Positions 35,379 through 44,197 of a DNA stretch of 64,000 nucleotides are shown here, in pieces. Below the pieces are notes generated by a model. That model did not search any database. It saw nothing but the letters and a program-made list of their open reading frames with translations, and was not told the origin of the DNA. The position numbers and the translations under genes are program-made. The stretch's first letter is position 1. Each line of letters opens with the position of its first letter. Origin of the DNA: an uncultured Duncaniella sp. (GTDB lineage Bacteria; Bacteroidota; Bacteroidia; Bacteroidales; Muribaculaceae); the NCBI GenBank assembly GCA_910578515.1, contig CAJTQR010000004.1, positions 248,001 through 312,000 of the forward strand. Reading direction: 5' to 3'.

Positions 35379-36824
35379 CTATTTTTCCCAATTGTCAGTG
35401 CGGAAAGGTATGAGCGGCATACCGAACATATCCTTCACCTGACCCACGGCGAAGTTCTTGAAGCAGTAGCGCACCGCTTTTATATCCTTCACCTTATCGC
35501 TACTGACTGTGACGGTGTGCTCGTTCCAGTCCTCAGTGGCTGTGGCGGGATAAAACACCCGGTCTTCACCTGCCACTTCAAATCCAGGAAGCACCATATT
35601 CGGATTAAGACCTGCGTCAGCATTGTTGAACGAGATTACAGCCTTGTCCCCCTCGAGTTTCACCGATTTATATGAAGGATATGTGGCGGGGACTCCGGTG
35701 AGACCATAAGTACGGTTGGCGGCCATGAATGCGAGGCGTTCGCCGATTTCTTTCTTCTTGCGGGCATGTATATCCTCCAGTTCAAAGGGATAGATAAGGT
35801 CGGAAGTGCATACTATACCACTGTTAGGTGTGATTTCAGCCGCTTTGTGCTGACATTCACGGAAGAGCGCGGCAGCTGTCTCGTCGCCATTGCCATATTT
35901 CCATCCCGGAATCTCAACGAAATAAAACGGAAGCTCGCCCTGACCCCATTCGTCGCGCCAGATTTCAACCATGTCACGCTGATGTGAGGGATATTCATCA
36001 TGACGACCTACGTTTGACTCGCCCTGATTCCAGAGGAAACCTTTCACAGTGTAGCCGAGCACAGGTTTCAGCATTGCATTGTACATCACACCTATGCGTT
36101 CCCACTCGTTGATGGTTGAGTCTTTCTCCTCCTTAGCCATATCCCAGCCGGGATAGGTGTCAAGTTTCCATTCAGGCATCCATCCTTCAACTTTCGAGCC
36201 GCCATAAGCGCAGCTGATTATACCTACAGGGACATTCAGCATGTCAGTGAGCGACTGTGCAAAGAAATATGCCAATGCCGAAAATTCAGCGGCATCCTGT
36301 GGATTGGAGACTTTCCATTTTCCCTCCACACGCTCCTGCGGAGTGTAGGCAGCCCGCTTAGGCACAGTAGCCATTCGTATAGATGGATATTTCCCGGAGT
36401 AGGCTATCGCCTGCGCTGCACCTTCAACCGGTTGTGTCCAGAATCCACGGAGAGGCATCTCCATGTTTGACTGTCCGGAGCAGAACCAGACCTCTCCTAT
36501 AAGAATATTGTCAATCTTCACCTCTCCATCACCATCATTGAAAGTCACGGAGCAAGGAGCGAAGGAAGCTGCAGGTGTCGACACTTTCACTTCCCATCGA
36601 CCTGAATTCTTATCGGCTTGCGCGGTATATGCCCTGCCATCCCACGAGGGGGTGACAGTGACAGCAGAACCGGGCTTAGCCCATCCCCACAGTTTCACAT
36701 CGGAATTCTGCTGGAGCACCGCGTTATCGCTGATGATATCCGGTAGCTCCACAGCGGCATTGACCGCGAGAGGAGACATCAATAAAGCCGACAGGGTTAA
36801 TTTGGTCAATATATTTGCACTCAT
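35379..36824 (-). CDS. SASA-family acetylesterase, probable acetyl-mannan esterase
   Basis: The 481-residue protein has a signal peptide and an N-terminal beta-sandwich region. An SGNH/sialate O-acetylesterase domain follows, with catalytic Ser119 in FCSGQSNMEMP and a probable Asp-His pair in LEDIHARKK. Family members remove acetyl groups from sugars. Flanked by two GH5 genes in a mannan PUL, it most likely deacetylates (gluco)mannan rather than sialic acid. That specificity is inferred from context. Confidence 0.85.
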   Translation of the reverse strand: MSANILTKLTLSALLMSPLAVNAAVELPDIISDNAVLQQNSDVKLWGWAKPGSAVTVTPSWDGRAYTAQADKNSGRWEVKVSTPAASFAPCSVTFNDGDGEVKIDNILIGEVWFCSGQSNMEMPLRGFWTQPVEGAAQAIAYSGKYPSIRMATVPKRAAYTPQERVEGKWKVSNPQDAAEFSALAYFFAQSLTDMLNVPVGIISCAYGGSKVEGWMPEWKLDTYPGWDMAKEEKDSTINEWERIGVMYNAMLKPVLGYTVKGFLWNQGESNVGRHDEYPSHQRDMVEIWRDEWGQGELPFYFVEIPGWKYGNGDETAAALFRECQHKAAEITPNSGIVCTSDLIYPFELEDIHARKKKEIGERLAFMAANRTYGLTGVPATYPSYKSVKLEGDKAVISFNNADAGLNPNMVLPGFEVAGEDRVFYPATATEDWNEHTVTVSSDKVKDIKAVRYCFKNFAVGQVKDMFGMPLIPFRTDNWEK

Positions 36825-36859
36825 TATACTTTTTTGAGCTTAGAATTGATATTATTTTT

Positions 36860-36885
36860 AATAATGAACCGGGGACCGGATTATT
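36860..36885. other. hairpin between GH5 and acetylesterase genes
   Basis: AATAAT (36860-36865) with CCGG pairs with CCGG and ATTATT (36880-36885). The T-run follows on the plus strand, opposite to the genes, so for the operon this is at most an RNA-stabilising hairpin in the 91-bp gap between the GH5 gene and the esterase. Confidence 0.3.
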
Positions 36886-36915
36886 TTTTATGCGTAAGTT
36901 GCCTTAGTGGACAAT

Positions 36916-37929
36916 TCATTTTGAGTTACGCTCAGTTATGGTCTTACGCGCGAGCTTAGCCCATTCCTTGAGGTCCTCTTCTTTCCATTCCATACCGTTG
37001 TCCGATGCAGTGGCTTCAATCATTGAGCAAGTCTCATTTTTGTCAGCTATATCCCACATAAGCACCGAAATGTTATGCTTGTCGGCAAACTCCATCCAAG
37101 CCTTCCATGACTCATAGTCGATGGGACCGTCGCCGGTATGGTCCATAGAGCCACACTCCGACACAATCAGCGGCAATCCGGCAGCAATAGCCTTCTCAGC
37201 CTTATCGCGGTTCCAGTCCTTATGTGTTCCTGCATAATAATGGAGTGAGTAGAGAAGATTGGGCATTTCAAGTGGTGACTCAGCCGCTACATCCACGTCC
37301 TGGTCCCACTTGGGAGTCCCGACTATCACCACAGCATTGGGAGCATTCTTGCGAATCACCGGAATCAGCTCGTTGGCATAATCCTTAATCTCCTGCCAGG
37401 GTATATCGAGAGGTTCGTTCCATATCTCATAAAGCACATTTGGAGTGTCGCCATATTTCTCTGTTATCACAGTGAAGAACTTCTTGGCATCCTCGAGGGT
37501 ATTCTCATGTGAATGCCAGTCGCATATCACATACATATCGTTGGCGATAGCAGCGTCAATCACCTTCATGGCAAGATTCACAGCATTGGCCGAATCAACA
37601 TCGTAGGTATTCACACAGTCGCCGCTCTTATGTGCGCCGATGGCTGCACGGGTGATATTAGCACCCCATTTCTCTTTAAGAGCTTTGACAGTACCTTCAT
37701 TATAGAAGCGACCCCAGTTGGAGTGCCAGCCGAGCGACGGACCATTAAGCACCACAGTGTCACCATTGGCATTGAGGAGCGCAGTACCCTCTACATGAAG
37801 AGGAGAGACAAAAACTGTCACGGAATCCTCCTGCGACGCTCCGGCATCAGTCTTGGAGGAGGAACCACAAGCCGCGAGCCCTGCAAAAGCCATGGCGAGA
37901 GCGACAATGGGCAAGAAATTGATTTTCAT
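36916..37929 (-). CDS. GH5 (subfamily 2-like) endoglucanase/mannanase lipoprotein
   Basis: The 337-residue lipoprotein (LAAC, Cys21) has a GH5 domain with acid/base Glu172 (LYEIWNEPLD) and nucleophile Glu258 (PLIVSECG). VICDWHSHE and SLHYYAGTHK are typical of GH5_2-type cellulases. In this PUL it could cleave glucosyl linkages of glucomannan, complementing the GH5_7 mannanase and giving substrates for GH94. Its start codon overlaps the stop codon of the AraC gene. Confidence 0.87.
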   Translation of the reverse strand: MKINFLPIVALAMAFAGLAACGSSSKTDAGASQEDSVTVFVSPLHVEGTALLNANGDTVVLNGPSLGWHSNWGRFYNEGTVKALKEKWGANITRAAIGAHKSGDCVNTYDVDSANAVNLAMKVIDAAIANDMYVICDWHSHENTLEDAKKFFTVITEKYGDTPNVLYEIWNEPLDIPWQEIKDYANELIPVIRKNAPNAVVIVGTPKWDQDVDVAAESPLEMPNLLYSLHYYAGTHKDWNRDKAEKAIAAGLPLIVSECGSMDHTGDGPIDYESWKAWMEFADKHNISVLMWDIADKNETCSMIEATASDNGMEWKEEDLKEWAKLARKTITERNSK

Positions 37930-38801
37930 ACAAGGATTTTATGATGTTGGTAAATTTCACGGAATACTTTGGGCGAATTTCCTTTCTTCTTCTTGAAGAT
38001 ACGGTTGAAATTCGACACATTGTTGAACCCGCACTCGTAACAGATTTCAGCTACGGAGGTGGTTGAGTCGACAAGCTGTCGGGTGGCATGCCCCAGACGT
38101 ATGTCTATCACGTAGTCGGAGATAGACCTTCCGGTGCGCAGCTTGAAGAAGCGGCTGAACGCCGTTGGCGTCATTCCCACAAGGGCGGCAAGGTCGCCAA
38201 GACGTATATCTTCTTTATAGTTCTGATTGATATAATCCTGAACTTTCTGCACCCGGCGGCTGTCACCGTTGGGGCGGAGAGAGGCAAACGACGAACTTGA
38301 AAGTCTGCGGTAGTTACCCTCTTCAGCAAGTTCATAGAGGATAGCCATCAGCTCTATCATTCCGTAGAAGCCGGAGTCAATTTTTGTGAGGTTGTCAAGG
38401 CGGTTGAACACTTTCATGATACTTCCGCTTGAGAACACAATACCGTTCGAGCTTATTTCCAACATGCGGCGTATAGACGCAAGCTGTGTTTTCGCCAATA
38501 GAGATTCTCCGAAAAGGTCGTGAGAGAACTGGATGGTTATCTCTCGGATGCGGTCGTTGTTACATTGGTGCTGCTCCCATCCGTGCTCTATATTGTTGCC
38601 AATAAGCACGAGGTCATATTCACCTACCGTCTCCATGGAATCGCCGACCACACGTCGCGCTCCGTCGCAGTTAGCCAGGAAGTTAAGCTCATATTCCTCA
38701 TGGCGGTGCACCGGAAATGTGAATCGGTCCTTATATCTGTCAACAAGATAAAAGCAATCCTTTTCTGAGAGAGGAGTAATCTCCGTTATTATCTTATTCA
38801 T
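37926..38801 (-). CDS. AraC-family transcriptional regulator of the mannan PUL
   Basis: The 291-residue protein has an N-terminal cupin-like sensor region (RHEEYELNFL, GNNIEHGWEQHQC). A C-terminal double helix-turn-helix spans about 190-288 (LGDLAALVGMTPTAFSRFFK, then SVAEICYECGFNNVSNFNR). It overlaps the following GH5 gene by 4 bp (ATGA), so regulator and enzyme are translationally coupled. As the only regulator in the PUL, it probably senses a mannan-derived sugar and activates the locus. Direct targets are not shown by the sequence. Confidence 0.92.
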   Translation of the reverse strand: MNKIITEITPLSEKDCFYLVDRYKDRFTFPVHRHEEYELNFLANCDGARRVVGDSMETVGEYDLVLIGNNIEHGWEQHQCNNDRIREITIQFSHDLFGESLLAKTQLASIRRMLEISSNGIVFSSGSIMKVFNRLDNLTKIDSGFYGMIELMAILYELAEEGNYRRLSSSSFASLRPNGDSRRVQKVQDYINQNYKEDIRLGDLAALVGMTPTAFSRFFKLRTGRSISDYVIDIRLGHATRQLVDSTTSVAEICYECGFNNVSNFNRIFKKKKGNSPKVFREIYQHHKILV

Positions 38802-38905
38802 TTCACACTAAGTGACACAAATCATATCGGGATTGATTGGTCAATTCAGGTTGGTATCTTTAGGGTAGTTTTCGCTTAGTTTTTCAGGTAATTTTTCTGA
38901 TACCA

Positions 38906-38913
38906 CAAAGATA
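38906..38913 (-). promoter_or_regulatory. promoter -7 box for the AraC-led PUL unit
   Basis: TATCTTTG on the minus strand fits TAnnTTTG. A CAAA (TTTG on the minus strand) at 38936-38939 is 22 bp away, close to the usual 19-21 bp spacing. The predicted leader before the ATG at 38801 is about 100 nt. Confidence 0.6.
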
Positions 38914-39090
38914 AAAATTATTTTCAATTCCGCTGCAAAATCGCGCAAACTTTTCCGCAGATTTGACTCTTTTTATCATATATTTGCTAAAAAAGTATCA
39001 TTTTTGCTTTTTCACACGCAAATACGCCTCCCGACACACTATTTCACACACCCGGAAATATACACATATATTAAAAAATCAATGGATTTA

Positions 39091-39122
39091 TTTGTTATTG
39101 ACAATGGTTTGTAGTACTTTTG
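39091..39122 (+). promoter_or_regulatory. consensus Bacteroidetes promoter for sppA
   Basis: TTTG at 39091-39094 and TACTTTTG at 39115-39122 are separated by exactly 20 bp, matching both elements of the Bacteroidetes housekeeping promoter. Transcription should start near 39129, giving a leader of about 46 nt to sppA. Confidence 0.8.
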
Positions 39123-39174
39123 TAAGGCTACAAATTAGCGTCTAATTTTTAAGAGTTACTTATCACAAACTGGA

Positions 39175-40953
39175 ATGAAAAAGTTTTTCATCGCCTTTCT
39201 CGGCACTCTCGCCGGAATATGGTTTTCACTATTCATCGCTTTCATAGGCGTATTCGTGGTGCTCGGCGCTGCCATGGCATCCTCTCTCGGCTCTACAACC
39301 ACTAAAATTGAAAAAGGCTCTGTGCTTCTGCTCAACCTGAGCGGTCAGATTTCCGACCGTCCCGGTTCTCTCGACATAATGTCAGCCATCCAAGGCAACA
39401 AAACCGAAATCCAGGGTCTGAATGATATCGTCGGTGCAATCACAGCAGCTGCCGATGATGACCGCATAGATGGAATCGTGATTGACTGCAACGGCGTGGC
39501 AGCAGGTGCCGCACAGCGCCAGGCTATAGTGGAGGCTTTGAAAAAATTCAAGGAGGATGCTCCTGAAAAATGGATTTACTCCTACTCCGATTCATACACC
39601 CAGGGTGACTACTATATCGCATCGACAGCCGACAGTATTTTCCTCAATCCGATTGGACAGGTGGATGTGCATGGTCTTTCGGCCACAACAATGTACTTCA
39701 AGAATCTCATGGACAAACTTGGGGTAGAAGCTCAGGTGGTGAAAGTAGGAACCTACAAGAGCGCGGTGGAACCCTTCCTCCTCAGTCAGATGAGCGACGC
39801 CTCACGCGAACAGCAGCAATTGTTTCTCGACAACATCTGGGGTGCCATCAAGACTCAGATTGCCGAAGGCAGAAAGGTGACACCCGACACTGTAAACGCG
39901 TGGGCGAACGGATTCACATTCGCTGACGATGTGAAGACTTATCTTGACAACAAGATGATTGACGCCCTCACCTACCGTCATGAATTCGACGAGAAACTCA
40001 TGGCGCTTACCGGGAAGGATGATGTGGACGATATTCCTTATATCGACCCCGCTACCTACTGCAAGGATAAGGATGTAAATAAGAAAGGTAATGGCAAGGG
40101 CGCCAACATCGCAGTGCTCTACGCCACAGGCGACATCACCGACAATGACGGTGAAGGCATCGTAGCTGCAAAGCTCGTACCTGAAATCATGGACCTTACC
40201 GAAAACGAGGATATCGACGGTCTGATTATGTATGTCAACTCCGGTGGCGGCAGCGCTTTCGCGTCAGAACAAATCTGGGAAGCTCTCGAACAATTCAAGG
40301 CCATCACAGGCAAACCGTTCTATGTTTCAATGGCCGACTATGCCGCGTCAGGAGGTTACTACATCTCATGTGGCGCCGACAAGATTTTCGCCCAGCCCAC
40401 CACTCTCACCGGCTCAATAGGTATTTTCGGTATAATCCCCAACGCCAATAAGCTTGTCACTGAAAAAATCGGTGTTACTCTCGGCACTGTGCAGACTAAC
40501 CCCAACGCCAATTTCCCCACTCTCATGGAACCTATGACTCCGACTCAGAAAGCAGCCATGCAGAGCTACGTGGAGAGAGGTTATGACCTCTTCACTTCAC
40601 GTTGCGCAGAAGGTCGCGGAATGTCTCAGGACTCAATCAAAATGATTGCCGAGGGACGAGTATGGGATGGTGCGCAGGCATTGAAACTCGGTTTGGTCGA
40701 CATGCTCGGCGGTCTCGACATGGCTATCGCGGAGATGGCAAAGGAACTCAACGTGGAGACCTATACTATCACTGAGTATCCCACACTCAAGCCGAAATGG
40801 TATGACGCCATAGTTGAAGCCGGCGCCGACATCAAAGCTGGCATCATCAAGAATGAACTTGGCGAATGTGCCGATATTTACGAAACCGTCAACCGCATAA
40901 AGGGTATGTCAACCCTCCAGTGCCGCATGGATTACGTAACCATCAACATGTAA
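39175..40953 (+). CDS. sppA: signal peptide peptidase SppA, 67K type
   Basis: The 592-residue protein has one N-terminal membrane anchor (about 5-30) and two tandem S49 domains. The catalytic lysine is in the first half (VGTYKSAVEPF) and the serine in the second (YAASGGYYIS), as in the long bacterial form. It digests cleaved signal peptides on the periplasmic face of the inner membrane. It leads a plus-strand group with lpxK 38 bp downstream and has a consensus promoter. Confidence 0.94.
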   Translation: MKKFFIAFLGTLAGIWFSLFIAFIGVFVVLGAAMASSLGSTTTKIEKGSVLLLNLSGQISDRPGSLDIMSAIQGNKTEIQGLNDIVGAITAAADDDRIDGIVIDCNGVAAGAAQRQAIVEALKKFKEDAPEKWIYSYSDSYTQGDYYIASTADSIFLNPIGQVDVHGLSATTMYFKNLMDKLGVEAQVVKVGTYKSAVEPFLLSQMSDASREQQQLFLDNIWGAIKTQIAEGRKVTPDTVNAWANGFTFADDVKTYLDNKMIDALTYRHEFDEKLMALTGKDDVDDIPYIDPATYCKDKDVNKKGNGKGANIAVLYATGDITDNDGEGIVAAKLVPEIMDLTENEDIDGLIMYVNSGGGSAFASEQIWEALEQFKAITGKPFYVSMADYAASGGYYISCGADKIFAQPTTLTGSIGIFGIIPNANKLVTEKIGVTLGTVQTNPNANFPTLMEPMTPTQKAAMQSYVERGYDLFTSRCAEGRGMSQDSIKMIAEGRVWDGAQALKLGLVDMLGGLDMAIAEMAKELNVETYTITEYPTLKPKWYDAIVEAGADIKAGIIKNELGECADIYETVNRIKGMSTLQCRMDYVTINM

Positions 40954-40990
40954 TAATCAATTTCTGAATTTTCTCACTACAACCTGATAA

Positions 40991-42088
40991 GTGGCACGCA
41001 ACCGACTATTATCCACTCTAATCCTGTATCCCATATCCAAATTATATGGGCTGGGGATGGCTGTGCGCAGCAAAATGTTTGACTACGGCATGCTCAAGCA
41101 GCAGGAGTTCGACATTCCTGTGGTGGTTGTAGGCAACATTGCCATGGGGGGCACCGGAAAAACTCCGCACGTTGAGTATATCGTGGAGTCCCTGATGGGC
41201 AAATATAATATAGGTGTGCTTTCACGTGGCTACAAACGCGCCACAAGCGGCTTTGTGCTCGCCACTCCACAGTCACGACCTGAGGATATAGGCGACGAGT
41301 CGTATCAGATTTACCGCAAGTATGGTCCGGAAATCACCGTGGCTGTGTGTGAGAAACGTGTGGATGGCATACGCAAAATGCTGGAAATCAATCCGGGCAT
41401 CAACATGATTATACTTGACGACGCGTTCCAGCATCGCTACGTGAAACCGTCGGTATCCATAGTGCTCACTGAGTATAACCGCCCGGTTTTCAACGACAGG
41501 ATGCTCCCATACGGACGCCTGCGCGAACCGAGGACAGCCCTCAACCGTGCTGAAATAGTGGTTGTGACCAAGTGTCCGCCCGATATGAAACCGATGCAGT
41601 ACCGCATCTTTAAAGAGAACCTCAACCTGTTCCCTTACCAGAAGCTCTACTTCTCACGTTTCAACTACGGTCATCTGGTCCCGGTATTCCCGTCAGAGGT
41701 TGACAGCATCCCTACCCTCTCCTCCCTAAGCCCCGACACATCGCTGCTGGTGGTGACAGGTGTTGCTAACCCGAAGCCGTTTGCCCGCTATCTGCGTCGC
41801 CACAAGGCTAAAGTGAAACTCCGCCGCTTCCCTGACCATCACAATTTCACGGCTTCCGACATGGAGTCAATAGCCCAGCAGTTTGACCAGCTTCCGGGAA
41901 AACAGAAATTTATCATTACTACCGAGAAAGATGCCGTGCGTCTCCTCAACAATCCTTATTTCCCGCATCAGCTCAAAGACAAAATATTCTATATCCCTAT
42001 AAAGGTGGAATTTATCGACCAAGGAGACTCGGATTTCACCCTCGGGGTAGAAAAAACAATACGTGACTCACGCTTGTTTAAAACTTAG
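40991..42088 (+). CDS. lpxK: tetraacyldisaccharide 4'-kinase
   Basis: The 365-residue protein carries the LpxK P-loop (NIAMGGTGKTPHVEY) and the IILDDAFQHRYV segment with its catalytic Asp. It phosphorylates the lipid A precursor at the 4' position on the inner membrane. The start is a GTG at 40991. It follows sppA on the same strand and ends 83 bp before the purine nucleoside phosphorylase ATG. Confidence 0.94.
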   Translation: MARNRLLSTLILYPISKLYGLGMAVRSKMFDYGMLKQQEFDIPVVVVGNIAMGGTGKTPHVEYIVESLMGKYNIGVLSRGYKRATSGFVLATPQSRPEDIGDESYQIYRKYGPEITVAVCEKRVDGIRKMLEINPGINMIILDDAFQHRYVKPSVSIVLTEYNRPVFNDRMLPYGRLREPRTALNRAEIVVVTKCPPDMKPMQYRIFKENLNLFPYQKLYFSRFNYGHLVPVFPSEVDSIPTLSSLSPDTSLLVVTGVANPKPFARYLRRHKAKVKLRRFPDHHNFTASDMESIAQQFDQLPGKQKFIITTEKDAVRLLNNPYFPHQLKDKIFYIPIKVEFIDQGDSDFTLGVEKTIRDSRLFKT

Positions 42089-42171
42089 TGGTTATTTGCA
42101 ACCAATCTCCGGGAGCCTTGACTTTCAGTCGCGGCACTGACCATCTAAAAAATCATCAATACCGAAAAATC

Positions 42172-42984
42172 ATGTTGGAAAAAATCAATCAGACAGCCGA
42201 CTTTCTGCGCTCAAAAGTAGCAGAAATGCCTAAAATTGCCATTATCCTCGGTACCGGTCTCGGTCCTATCGTTGACCACATGGAGGATAAGACATATATC
42301 CCATACAGCGAAATACCCAATTTCCCGGTTTCAACCGTAGAAGGTCACAGCGGAAACCTCATCTTCGGACGCCTCGGCGACAAAAAAGTCATCGCTATGC
42401 AGGGTCGCTTCCATTATTACGAAGGTTATGACATGAAGCAAGTCACCTTCCCTGTAAGGGTTTTCAAGGCTCTCGGAGTGGAAATACTCTTTGTTTCAAA
42501 CGCTTCGGGCGGTATGAACAAGGAATTTGTGGTAGGCGATGTCATGACCATCACAGACCACATCAACCTTTTCCCCGAAAATCCTCTTCGTGGCAAGAAT
42601 TACAATGAACTCGGCACCCGTTTCCCCGCCATGACCAATGCCTATGACAAGGAACTCATGGCTCTCGCCGACAAAATCGCCGAAGAAAAGGGAATCCGTC
42701 TGATGCACGGTGTCTACGTAGGCGTAACCGGTCCTACATTCGAGACTCCTGCGGAATATGAATTCTACCACATCATCGGTGGCGACTGCGTGGGTATGTC
42801 GACCGTACCGGAAGTAATCGTTGCAAACCATGCAGGAATGCGCGTCTACGGCATCTCTGTAATCACCGACCTCGGTGGCAAGGATGTAACCCAAGTTCCC
42901 ACTCATGAAGAAGTACAGCAGGCAGCCCTCATAGCGCAGCCCAAATGTCTTGAAATCATGAAGGAACTGGTGAACAGATGCTAA
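42172..42984 (+). CDS. purine nucleoside phosphorylase
   Basis: Started at the ATG at 42172 the protein has 270 residues. The frame can be extended to a GTG at 42088, but the added residues do not match the family and overlap the lpxK stop. Motifs include ILGTGLGPIVDHM, VEGHSGNL and SNASGGMNKEF, together with GPTFETPAEY, which are typical of trimeric PNP. It splits purine nucleosides with phosphate for salvage in the cytoplasm. A GC-rich hairpin lies 31 bp after the stop. Confidence 0.93.
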   Translation: MLEKINQTADFLRSKVAEMPKIAIILGTGLGPIVDHMEDKTYIPYSEIPNFPVSTVEGHSGNLIFGRLGDKKVIAMQGRFHYYEGYDMKQVTFPVRVFKALGVEILFVSNASGGMNKEFVVGDVMTITDHINLFPENPLRGKNYNELGTRFPAMTNAYDKELMALADKIAEEKGIRLMHGVYVGVTGPTFETPAEYEFYHIIGGDCVGMSTVPEVIVANHAGMRVYGISVITDLGGKDVTQVPTHEEVQQAALIAQPKCLEIMKELVNRC

Positions 42985-43015
42985 GAACAATCATCTCAGG
43001 ATAAAGCGTTATAAA

Positions 43016-43054
43016 TAATGCGGTGGTCACGGTACGTCCGCGGCCACCGCATTA
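43016..43054 (+). terminator. hairpin terminator after purine nucleoside phosphorylase
   Basis: TAATGCGGTGG (43016-43026) pairs perfectly with CCACCGCATTA (43044-43054), giving an 11-bp GC-rich stem with further CCGCGG in the loop. The downstream plus-strand sequence is A-rich rather than T-rich, so termination may be inefficient. Confidence 0.5.
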
Positions 43055-43163
43055 AAAATTAAGGGTTGTCTGATAATCTTTTGACCTCCTTCGGGATAAG
43101 AGATATCCATAAGGCTTCAGAATACCCTCCCCGGAATTATAAATCAATTACTTAGAATAGAGT

Positions 43164-44195
43164 ATGGAAATTTCAGAACTTGGCGAATTTGGCTTGATTG
43201 ACCGACTGACAAAAGGGTTGGAACCCGTCAATGCCTCCACCATAAAGGGAGTGGGCGATGACTGCGCCGTGCTCCGCAACCGCGACACCGATATACTTGT
43301 CACAACCGACCTGCTGCTCGAAGGTGTACATTTCGACCTCACTTACGTGCCTCTGAAACACCTTGGCTACAAATCAGCCATAGTGAACTTTTCGGATGTC
43401 TACGCCATGAACGGCACACCTAAGCAAATCACCGTGTCGCTCGGCATCTCAAAACGTTTCACCGTCGAGCATATCGAGGAACTTTTTGCCGGTATGCGCC
43501 TTGCTTGTCAGCTCTACGGAGTAGACCTCGTGGGTGGTGATACCACATCATCCCGTCAGGGTCTGGTGATTTCCATCACTTGTATCGGTGAGGCTCCGGC
43601 TGATAAAATTGTATCACGAAGCGGCGCCAAGGACACTGACCTGATTTGCGTGTCGGGCGACCTCGGAGCCGCCTATATGGGCTTGCAGCTTCTCGAGCGC
43701 GAGAAGGTTGCATCTGCCGGTCAAAAGGATTTTGTGCCTAAATTCCAAGGCAAGGAATATCTTGTGGAACGCCAGCTCAAACCGGAAGCGCGACGCGACA
43801 TCATAGAAGAGCTTGACAAAGCCGGCATCCTCCCCACCTCAATGATGGACATCAGCGATGGTCTTAGCTCAGAGCTGCTGCATATATGCAAGCAGAGCGA
43901 CACAGGTTGCCGCATATATGAAGACAGAATCCCTATCGACTATCAGACAGCTATCATGGCAGAGGAATTAGGGATGAATCTGGTAACAGCCGCTCTCAAC
44001 GGAGGTGAGGACTACGAACTGCTATTCACCGTGCCGCTCCATTGCCATGAATCCATCGAGAAAGTTCCCGGCGTTAAAGTAATCGGACATATCACCAAGC
44101 CCTCGTTAGGTTGCGCGATGATTACACGCGACGGCACTGAAATACCTTTGCGCGCCCAAGGCTGGAACCCGCTCGCCGCTCAGCCCGAAGGGTAG
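43164..44195 (+). CDS. thiL: thiamine-phosphate kinase
   Basis: The 343-residue protein has the ThiL signatures GVGDDCAVLR, TTDLLLEGVHFDL and LVGGDTTSSRQG in the N-terminal half and MMDISDGLSSEL with GGEDYELLF in the C-terminal half. It phosphorylates thiamine monophosphate to the diphosphate cofactor. The radical SAM gene begins two bases after its stop, so the two are almost certainly co-transcribed. Confidence 0.95.
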   Translation: MEISELGEFGLIDRLTKGLEPVNASTIKGVGDDCAVLRNRDTDILVTTDLLLEGVHFDLTYVPLKHLGYKSAIVNFSDVYAMNGTPKQITVSLGISKRFTVEHIEELFAGMRLACQLYGVDLVGGDTTSSRQGLVISITCIGEAPADKIVSRSGAKDTDLICVSGDLGAAYMGLQLLEREKVASAGQKDFVPKFQGKEYLVERQLKPEARRDIIEELDKAGILPTSMMDISDGLSSELLHICKQSDTGCRIYEDRIPIDYQTAIMAEELGMNLVTAALNGGEDYELLFTVPLHCHESIEKVPGVKVIGHITKPSLGCAMITRDGTEIPLRAQGWNPLAAQPEG

Positions 44196-44197
44196 TC

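Larger units (their letters stand above)
38802..39174. other. 373-bp divergent intergenic region
   Basis: An AT-rich spacer between the AraC gene (minus) and sppA (plus). It contains one promoter for each direction (38906-38913 and 39091-39122). I see no gene or RNA in the remainder. Confidence 0.6.

Noticed and set aside
42088..42171. GTG start for purine nucleoside phosphorylase
   Set aside because: The 28 extra residues do not resemble the family, and the start overlaps the lpxK stop codon.
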